Assembly (NCBI RefSeq): GCF_000399665.1
Contig: NZ_KB976986.1
Location: 248,001 to 312,000 of the forward strand
Direction of reading: 5' to 3'
DNA: 64,000 bases
From: Acinetobacter calcoaceticus ANC 3811
Lineage (GTDB): Bacteria > Pseudomonadota > Gammaproteobacteria > Pseudomonadales > Moraxellaceae
Shown here: positions 57,823 to 64,000 of the stretch, piece after piece
Numbering within the stretch: the first letter of the stretch is position 1
Layout: every line of letters starts with the position of its first letter
Position numbers and translations under genes: made by a program
The notes under the pieces: model-generated
Told to the model about the DNA's origin: nothing
Databases searched by the model: none
What the model saw: the letters and a program-made list of their open reading frames with translations, nothing else

Positions 57823-58629
57823 TTAAACCGTTTGGGGTTGTCCAAAAAGGGCGTTAAAGGCTTGATCTGGTCTTGGTTGTTTCATAAAACTTTCACCAAC
57901 CAAGAAAGTGTGAATATCATGTTCTTGCATCATACGAACATCTTCTGGAGTGGCAATGCCACTTTCAGTCACGAGTAAACGAGATGCAGGAAGCAAATTT
58001 TTCAAACGGATTGATGTCTTTAAATCAACATCAAAGGTTTTTAAATTGCGGTTATTTACACCTAACAAACATTGCTCAGACAACTTTAAAGCACGTTCCA
58101 GTTCTTCTTCGTCATGAACTTCAACTAATACATCAAGTTGATGTTCAAAAGCAGTTTTAGACATTTCTTCAAGTTGTTGATTTGATAAAGATGCAACAAT
58201 CAATAAAATACAGTCAGCATGTAAAGCACGTGCTTCGACTACATTATATGGATCGATCAGAAAGTCTTTACGTAAAGCAGGTAATGCACAGTGGCTTCGT
58301 GCGATTGCAATATTTTCATCTGCACCCTGAAAAAAATCAACATCAGTCAAAACAGATAAACATGCTGCTCCAGCTTGTTCATATTGCTCGGCAATTTCAG
58401 CAGGATTAAAATCTGCACGAATAATGCCTTTTGATGGAGATGCTTTTTTAATTTCAGCAATCACGGCAGGGCGCTTATGCTGTAAAGCTTTTGCGAATCC
58501 TCGTACAGGAGTCGCAGCTTTCGCTAGTTCTTCAACATCTTGCAAATTACGTTGTTTTAAACGTGCAGCAAGTTCCTCATGTTTACGGTCAACAATTTTA
58601 CCTAAAATGGTATTTTGAATATTAATCAT
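57823..58629 (-). CDS. trpC: Indole-3-glycerol phosphate synthase
   Basis: Tryptophan pathway TIM-barrel enzyme that closes the indole ring. Motifs: PAVIAEIKKASPSKG (catalytic Lys), CLSVLTDVDFFQGA, LRKDFLIDPYNVVEARA, GVNNRNLKTFDVDL and VTESGIATPEDV. A single-function 268-aa form, not fused to TrpF. It lies 9 bp after trpD. Confidence 0.96.
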   Translation of the reverse strand: MINIQNTILGKIVDRKHEELAARLKQRNLQDVEELAKAATPVRGFAKALQHKRPAVIAEIKKASPSKGIIRADFNPAEIAEQYEQAGAACLSVLTDVDFFQGADENIAIARSHCALPALRKDFLIDPYNVVEARALHADCILLIVASLSNQQLEEMSKTAFEHQLDVLVEVHDEEELERALKLSEQCLLGVNNRNLKTFDVDLKTSIRLKNLLPASRLLVTESGIATPEDVRMMQEHDIHTFLVGESFMKQPRPDQAFNALFGQPQTV

Positions 58630-58638
58630 GAGAAATCC

Positions 58639-59688
58639 TTAATCTGCCTGACATTGTTTTAATGTTTTAGTAAATTCAGCCAAAACACTCATTTTCTCTA
58701 AAGCTTGTCCGCCATAGATAATATCTTGCGCGAATGTAACAGCCTGAGCATAAGTCTTGGTAATGCCTGCTACATAGATGCCTGCGCCAGCATTAAGCGC
58801 AATCATATTTGCTGCTTTTTCGCCAATATCGGATTTATTTTTACCTAATGCATCTTTAATCAGCTTTAAGCTTGCCGCTGCATCTGAAACCACTAAGCCA
58901 TTTAGGGTTTGTGATTCAATGCCGACATCTTCAGGGGTAAGTGTCCATTCAGTAATTTCGCCGTCTTTCAACTCTGCAATAGTAGTAGGAGCAGCAAGGC
59001 TGATTTCATCGAGTCCATCTCTTGAATGAACAACCATGACATGTTCAGCACCAAGTTGCTTCATTACCTCTGCGATAGGACCACAAAGCTCATCTGAAAA
59101 TACGCCAATGACAAAGCGTTTTACACCAGCCGGATTCGTAAGCGGACCGAGTAAATTGAAAATGCTGCGAACACCAAGCTCACGACGTGGGCCTACAGCA
59201 TATTTCATTGCTTTGTGGTGGTTTGGAGCGAATAAAAACCCTACACCCATCTCACGAATACAGCGCTCAGTTTGTTGCATGTCTAAATCAAGGTTAATAC
59301 CGGCTTGTTCAAGTAGGTCAGATGAACCCGATTTACTTGAAACACCTCGGTTACCATGTTTTGCAATGGTCGCACCAGCTGCCGCAATCACAAAGCTTGA
59401 AGCAGTAGAGACATTAAATAAGTTTTGTCCATCACCACCAGTACCGACAATATCAACTAAATATTTGATATCACTGACATCAATTTTAATCGCGAATTCA
59501 CGCATGACACGTGCGGCAGCAGTAATTTCATCAATACTTTCACCTTTCATGCGAAGGCCCATCATTAAAGCACCAATTTGTGCTTCGGTTGCCTCACCTT
59601 GCATGATGCTACGCATAATGTCTTCCATTTGCGGCTGAGTCAGGTGAATATTTTTTGTAATATGGTTAAGTGCTTGTTGAATATTCAT
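58639..59688 (-). CDS. trpD: Anthranilate phosphoribosyltransferase
   Basis: Transfers phosphoribose from PRPP to anthranilate. The PRPP-binding motif is [18 protein letters not shown], and [15 protein letters not shown] follows. 349 aa from ATG 59688 ([11 protein letters not shown]), the family-like start; an in-frame GTG at 59697 abuts the trpG stop. A monofunctional form, with TrpG separate. Confidence 0.96.
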   Translation of the reverse strand: MNIQQALNHITKNIHLTQPQMEDIMRSIMQGEATEAQIGALMMGLRMKGESIDEITAAARVMREFAIKIDVSDIKYLVDIVGTGGDGQNLFNVSTASSFVIAAAGATIAKHGNRGVSSKSGSSDLLEQAGINLDLDMQQTERCIREMGVGFLFAPNHHKAMKYAVGPRRELGVRSIFNLLGPLTNPAGVKRFVIGVFSDELCGPIAEVMKQLGAEHVMVVHSRDGLDEISLAAPTTIAELKDGEITEWTLTPEDVGIESQTLNGLVVSDAAASLKLIKDALGKNKSDIGEKAANMIALNAGAGIYVAGITKTYAQAVTFAQDIIYGGQALEKMSVLAEFTKTLKQCQAD

Positions 59689-59697
59689 AGTGATCAC

Positions 59698-60282
59698 TTA
59701 TGCATAAATATCTAAAAAGTTTTTAAAGATTTGATGGCCATGTTGACTCAAGATTGATTCTGGATGGAACTGCACACCTTCGACAGGTAATGTCTTATGT
59801 TTAACACCCATGATTTCTTCCATTGAGCCATCTGCTTCATTGGTCCAGCACGTTACTTCAAGGCAATCAGGCAGTGTTTGCTGATCAATCACCAAAGAGT
59901 GATAACGAGTTGCCGAGAATGGGCTAGGGAGGTTACTGAAAATACCTTTATTACTGTGGTACATATCAGATAAACGTCCGTGCATAACCGTTTTGGCTCT
60001 TACAATGTTTCCGCCAAAAGCTTGCCCAATACTTTGATGCCCTAAACACACGCCAAGCAAAGGAATTTTTCCGGCAAAGTGGTTAATTGCAGGAATTGAA
60101 ATACCAGCTTCACTTGGAGAGCAAGGGCCAGGACCAATAACTAGATATTTAGGTTGCCATCGTTCAATATCCTCTAATGTGACTTGATCATTGCGAACAA
60201 CTTTTACTTCCTGATCCAACTCGCCAAAATACTGGACGATGTTGTAGGTAAAAGAGTCGTAATTGTCGATCATTAGAAGCAT
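59698..60282 (-). CDS. trpG: Anthranilate/aminodeoxychorismate synthase glutaminase subunit
   Basis: Class I glutamine amidotransferase that supplies ammonia to TrpE and, in many bacteria, also to PabB. Nucleophile Cys79 in [13 protein letters not shown]; the His and Glu of the triad are in [10 protein letters not shown]. It begins [22 protein letters not shown]. First gene of trpGDC; trpE is not in this window. The shared use for folate synthesis (pabA role) is probable. Confidence 0.95.
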   Translation of the reverse strand: MLLMIDNYDSFTYNIVQYFGELDQEVKVVRNDQVTLEDIERWQPKYLVIGPGPCSPSEAGISIPAINHFAGKIPLLGVCLGHQSIGQAFGGNIVRAKTVMHGRLSDMYHSNKGIFSNLPSPFSATRYHSLVIDQQTLPDCLEVTCWTNEADGSMEEIMGVKHKTLPVEGVQFHPESILSQHGHQIFKNFLDIYA

Positions 60283-60387
60283 GATGAACTTAACCTCATA
60301 ATAATTAATATATATTTAATAAGTGACTAGAATAGTTACTCACATTAATACTCACTTTTTAGAAAGAACTTCTTGATTAAAAAAATA

Positions 60388-60412
60388 AAAAGCCACTTTC
60401 TAAGCGGCTAAT
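60388..60412 (-). terminator. Probable terminator
   Basis: Minus strand AGCCgCTT-aga-AAGtGGCT followed by TTTTATTTTTTT, about 170 bp beyond the M24 peptidase stop. Confidence 0.65.
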
Positions 60413-60514
60413 ATAACAAAAAATGAAGTGAGCAGTTTAACTATTTCATTCGTTAGAAATTTGCAGAAAAAATGACTTTGAGAAGTTAGCCTTTTTGAGA
60501 TGATAGATAACTAC

Positions 60515-60568
60515 AACTCAGGCAAAATAAACTTTTCATTAGAAATAGAAAATGATTCTGCCTGAGTT
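60515..60568. repeat. Inverted repeat downstream of the M24 peptidase
   Basis: Perfect arms AACTCAGGCA (60515-60524) and TGCCTGAGTT (60559-60568), with a 34-nt AT-rich spacer. No T run on the minus strand. Confidence 0.55.
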
Positions 60569-60579
60569 AAAAAAGAAGA

Positions 60580-62382
60580 TTAAATCGCACGAGTGTTGTA
60601 AATCAACCAGCCTAAAACTTCTCCAGACAAAAGTTCAGCTAGTCTTTCTTGAACAGTTTGATGGTAACGATTTAACCAGTCTTTCTCTTCATTGGTTAGC
60701 ATATCATTAACGATACAATCTAAATGAATCGGGCAAAGGGTCAGTGTTTCAAACTCCAAAAATTCACCGTAAGTTTTTTCAAATCCAGAGTGAAGTTTGT
60801 TAGCAACCAGATTTTCAATGCGAACTCCGTATTGTCCCTCATGGTATAAGCCCGGCTCGTTAGAAATAATCATTCCTTCACGCAACTTACTATAGGCATG
60901 TATAGGCGCGTAATAAGAAAGAACTTGCGGACCTTCATGAACGTTAAGCGCAAAGCCTACGCCGTGGCCTGTTCCATGTCGATAATCTAAACCATGTTGC
61001 CATAAAGTATTACGACAAATTGAATCGAGTAGCGGTGCAGCTAAACCTTCTGGATAAATCGTTTTTGCCAAAGCAATATGGCATTTTAAAACCAGAGTAT
61101 AGTCACGTTTTTGTGGCCCTGTTGGCGTGCCTACAGGAACAACACGAGTAATATCCGTTGTTCCATCTACATATTGCCCACCTGAGTCAATCAGCAATAG
61201 ACCATCGCCTTCGATAAATGAATAGTGTTCTTCAGTTGCACGGTAGTGGGGTAAAGCACCATTAGCATTAAAGCCTGCAATCGTTGAAAAACTTGGCCCT
61301 ATAAATCCATCTTGCTGAGCACGGAAAGCTGTAATCTTTTCATCAATGGTTAGTTCTGAAATGCTTTCACCATGATGAAGTTCTTTCTCTAACCAGTGGA
61401 AAAAGTGGCAAAGCGCAACTCCATCTTTAACCATTGCATGACGGATATGAGCAATTTCGCTTTCATGTTTACGCGATTTAAAAAGCGTACTCGGGTTGAT
61501 GTCATATACAACCCGAATATCTTTTGCGATAGCTTGTTCATGAAAAATCGACACTTTCGCTGGATCTAAAAGTACTGAGGCATCAGAAATATTCGCTAAA
61601 AACTTAGCTGTATCTTCGTAGTTACGAATTTCAATACCATCGGCTGCCAAAGCTTGCTGAATGCTTACATCAACTTTTTCAGCATCAATAAAAAGAATCG
61701 TTTGTTTTGCACTGACATATAAATGTGAAAGGAACACGGGGTTATATTCTACATCTTGCCCACGTGCATTTAAGATCCATGCAATATCGTCTAAAGATGA
61801 AATGAAATGACCCGCAATATTCTTGCTATGTAAAGTTTCACGAATAGCCTGAATTTTTTCTTTACGAGATAAGGCATTTAGCCCTTCAGGCATGAAATGA
61901 ATTTTCTTTGATGGAAGTTCTGGGCGGTTTAACCAAATCTCTCCAACTAAATCTTGTTGGGTTTCGAGTTTATAATTATTAACTCGTGCAGTATGTTCAA
62001 GCGCCTTAAATTGCTGAATTGATAAAGTATGCCCATTTACTACAATGACTGATTCTGGTTGTAGATTTTTTTCAATCCAAGCGAGATGTGCTGAAGATTC
62101 ATCACTTGTTAATTTTTGAAGTTCAAAGCCAGTTCCAACAAGTTGTTGCTCGGCTTGTACCCAATAGCGACCATCTGCCCAGAGGCCAGCAAAGTTTTGG
62201 GTCACGACGAGTGTACCAACCGAACCACTAAAACCACTGAGCCATTCTCTTGCTTTCCAGTAGTCCGGTAAATATTCTGACATGTGAGGATCGGCACTCA
62301 TCACAATTAAAGCATCAACATGCTGATTGCGCATGAGTTCACGAAGTTTCTCAAGTTTTTCTGGAACAGTTAAAACGCTCAT
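60580..62382 (-). CDS. Aminopeptidase P family protein (M24B)
   Basis: 600-aa three-domain Xaa-Pro aminopeptidase, like eukaryotic cytosolic XPNPEP1 rather than the 440-aa E. coli PepP. Two creatinase-like N-terminal domains (ADGRYWVQAEQQL) precede the C-terminal pita-bread domain. Metal ligands: LLIDSGGQYVDGTTDITR (two Asp), GTGHGVGFALNVHEGP (His), ISNEPGLYHEGQYGVRIEN (two Glu). It releases N-terminal residues before proline. Its start overlaps the stop of the upstream peptide transporter (ATGA), which makes functional sense. Confidence 0.9.
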   Translation of the reverse strand: MSVLTVPEKLEKLRELMRNQHVDALIVMSADPHMSEYLPDYWKAREWLSGFSGSVGTLVVTQNFAGLWADGRYWVQAEQQLVGTGFELQKLTSDESSAHLAWIEKNLQPESVIVVNGHTLSIQQFKALEHTARVNNYKLETQQDLVGEIWLNRPELPSKKIHFMPEGLNALSRKEKIQAIRETLHSKNIAGHFISSLDDIAWILNARGQDVEYNPVFLSHLYVSAKQTILFIDAEKVDVSIQQALAADGIEIRNYEDTAKFLANISDASVLLDPAKVSIFHEQAIAKDIRVVYDINPSTLFKSRKHESEIAHIRHAMVKDGVALCHFFHWLEKELHHGESISELTIDEKITAFRAQQDGFIGPSFSTIAGFNANGALPHYRATEEHYSFIEGDGLLLIDSGGQYVDGTTDITRVVPVGTPTGPQKRDYTLVLKCHIALAKTIYPEGLAAPLLDSICRNTLWQHGLDYRHGTGHGVGFALNVHEGPQVLSYYAPIHAYSKLREGMIISNEPGLYHEGQYGVRIENLVANKLHSGFEKTYGEFLEFETLTLCPIHLDCIVNDMLTNEEKDWLNRYHQTVQERLAELLSGEVLGWLIYNTRAI

Positions 62383-63920
62383 ATAGTTTCCAACTCAGGT
62401 TGAACTTTACTGGTACTTTTGTTCATTAATCTATTGATAGGTTTCTTTAATAAAAATAACACGATTGCACCAATTACTAACGCCAAAACACATCGCATAA
62501 ATAGGGTAGGTAAATGATTAATACCATCTGCTGATACGTGCCCGCCAATTAAACCAGCGATAAGGTTACCTAAAGCTGAACCCGTGAACCATAGACCCAT
62601 AATTTGACCACGTATGACATCAGGTGCAAGTTTAGTCATGGTAGATAGACCAATCGGGCTTAAGCAAAGCTCTCCGATAGTAAGTAAAAATAAAGTAGCT
62701 ACTAACCAAAATGGTGAAACTAAGCCACCATCAATTGCAAAACGGCTTGCAAATGACATAACTAGAAAGCCACCTGCTGCAAGTAAAAGCGCAATAATAA
62801 ATTTACTGATATAACTTGGGTCTTTATTTGACTTACCAAGTTTAGCCCAAAGCCATGCTGCAATTGGGGCAAAAATAATAATAAAAAGCGCATTAATTGA
62901 TTGAAACCATACTGCTGGAATCTCAAATCCGAAAACATTACGGTCTGTGTAATCTTGCGCAAATAAATTAAAAGACGTTGGTTTTTGCTCAAAGGCAGAC
63001 CAAAAAAGAGCGGAGGTTGCTAATAAGACAAAGCAGATAATAATTTTAAATTTTTCATGTTTTTCTAAACCAAGGAAAAATAATAAATAGATAAAATAAG
63101 CGATAATTCCAATGCCTATTCCGACTGTTAAGTAAGTTGCGACCGCGACCGGATTGATATGAATAACGCCAAAGAAGGTAATAGTAGTAACGACTGCAAC
63201 ACTGAATAAAAATGAGAAAGCAATTTTTGGTGCATTTTTATTTTCTACGACAGGTTTATTCCAGTTGTCAGTTTGCTGACGCAGTTGATTGAAGGACTGT
63301 AGTTGAGGAATGGCTAATGCTCGGAAAATGAGTAATGCAACTAACATTCCAAGGCCGCCAATCCCAAAACCTAGATGCCAGCCATGATCGCGAGCTAATA
63401 TACCTGTAATAAGCGGGGCGATAAACGACCCCATATTGATGCCCATATAAAAAATGGAGAAACCAGCATCACGTCTATTATCTTGTGCTTTATATAGGGT
63501 TCCGACAATCACTGAAATACAGGTTTTAAATAATCCTGAACCAATAACGATAAGGACTAGGCCGAAATAAAAAAAGAATTGATCAAAGATAGGCGTAAGC
63601 GCAATTGATAAATGACCTAATGCAATAATGAGGGAGCCATACCAGACGGATCGTGCTTGGCCTAACCAATTGTCGGCAATCCAACCACCTAAAACGGTCA
63701 TTAAATACATAGAGCCTGCAAATAACCCAACAATTGCGGCGGCAGTAGGACGGTCAAGACCTAGACCCCCATCATTGACCATCGCAACCATATAAAGAAC
63801 GAGTAAGGGACGAATTCCATAGTAAGAAAAGCGTTCCCACAGTTCTGTAAAAAATAAAGTTTTTAAGGGTTTTGGATGGCCGAAAAAAGCTGTGTCACAT
63901 TGTTCGAGTTCATGCTTCAT
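62379..63920 (-). CDS. POT/PTR2 proton-dependent oligopeptide transporter
   Basis: 513-aa MFS transporter importing di-/tripeptides with protons. The ExxERFxYYG proton-coupling motif is FTELWERFSYYG. GLFKTCISVIVGTLY and GFSIFYMGINMGSFIAPLITG are typical POT blocks; about 14 helices. ATG 63920 has AGGA 6 nt upstream, better than ATG 63938. The translationally coupled M24 aminopeptidase P next to it suggests uptake and breakdown of proline-containing peptides. Confidence 0.92.
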   Translation of the reverse strand: MKHELEQCDTAFFGHPKPLKTLFFTELWERFSYYGIRPLLVLYMVAMVNDGGLGLDRPTAAAIVGLFAGSMYLMTVLGGWIADNWLGQARSVWYGSLIIALGHLSIALTPIFDQFFFYFGLVLIVIGSGLFKTCISVIVGTLYKAQDNRRDAGFSIFYMGINMGSFIAPLITGILARDHGWHLGFGIGGLGMLVALLIFRALAIPQLQSFNQLRQQTDNWNKPVVENKNAPKIAFSFLFSVAVVTTITFFGVIHINPVAVATYLTVGIGIGIIAYFIYLLFFLGLEKHEKFKIIICFVLLATSALFWSAFEQKPTSFNLFAQDYTDRNVFGFEIPAVWFQSINALFIIIFAPIAAWLWAKLGKSNKDPSYISKFIIALLLAAGGFLVMSFASRFAIDGGLVSPFWLVATLFLLTIGELCLSPIGLSTMTKLAPDVIRGQIMGLWFTGSALGNLIAGLIGGHVSADGINHLPTLFMRCVLALVIGAIVLFLLKKPINRLMNKSTSKVQPELETI

Positions 63921-64000
63921 TTCAAATCCTTTGAACATATTTGTAGTTTAATAAGCCAAACTTTTAGTTTGTTTAGTTATAAAAAAAAGTTATGTTTTAT

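Larger units (their letters stand above)
60283..60579. other. Intergenic region between trpG and the M24 peptidase
   Basis: About 300 bp without an ORF. It should hold the trpGDC promoter near 60290-60350 (AT-rich, minus strand). It also contains a probable terminator at 60388-60412 and a 10-bp inverted repeat at 60515-60568. Confidence 0.6.

Noticed and set aside
59036..59638. 200-codon plus-strand frame opposite trpD
   Set aside because: Ser/Pro-rich antisense shadow of a well-supported trpD; no Shine-Dalgarno or independent evidence.

Overview
The window is chromosomal DNA of an Acinetobacter, most likely the A. calcoaceticus-baumannii complex. The evidence is the AT-rich composition, an ADC-type class C beta-lactamase between folE and a DUF4105 gene, a Bap-like Ig-repeat protein, surE-nlpD with no rpoS after it, and the nudJ-mnmA-hflD-purB operon. 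The ADC protein differs at many positions from the A. baumannii ADC sequences I remember and looks closer to those of relatives such as A. pittii. This species hint is inference from memory.

Layout. 1-7.8 kb: 3' part of an aromatic amino acid permease, then pstSCAB behind a Pho box, then sohB. 7.9-11.7 kb: a cytochrome b561-like protein, a 729-aa Bap-like surface protein and a YjdF-like membrane protein. 11.7-18.6 kb (minus strand): nudJ-mnmA-hflD-purB, a gamma-carbonic-anhydrase-like protein, dacC and two paralogous small secreted proteins. 18.6-28.4 kb: surE, nlpD, a LysR regulator, a Lon-like protease (minus), ampG with an unusual periplasmic insert, gloA, a bile-acid-symporter-like carrier and rpmE. 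28.4-36.5 kb: a minus-strand cluster epmB / PilZ-like / FimX-like, divergent from efp, then cstA and its small YbdD partner. 36.7 kb: tRNA-Val(GAC).

36.9-48.9 kb looks accessory. It is a string of small regulator-plus-enzyme modules: an NmrA/quinone reductase pair with a divergent LysR; a cold-shock gene and two unknown small ORFs; a non-coding block dense in hairpins leading into a TetR gene; a nitroreductase; an EamA exporter with a divergent MarR; a hydroxyaspartate-dehydratase-like plus ornithine-cyclodeaminase-like pair with a divergent YheO/DauR-type regulator; a Ser/His-rich membrane peptide; and a pirin. 49-64 kb returns to core genes: an L,D-transpeptidase, hemE, DUF817, DUF3015, DUF4105/Lnb, blaADC, folE, an Smr protein, trpGDC, an M24 aminopeptidase P and a POT peptide transporter.

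Themes. Several genes serve the cell wall: dacC, nlpD, ampG, the L,D-transpeptidase, and blaADC as the beta-lactam defence. Two regulator genes sit next to duplicated operator-like palindromes that are visible directly in the sequence (MarR near 44.25 kb, YheO-like near 47.0 kb). The stretch least explained by known genes is 41.2-41.96 kb. It is a non-coding, hairpin-dense block flanked by a 17-bp direct repeat and ending in a 21-residue leader ORF before the TetR gene. I suggest it is a structured regulatory RNA, possibly related to phage C4-type antisense RNAs. I see no insertion sequence, CRISPR array, rRNA gene or intact prophage.
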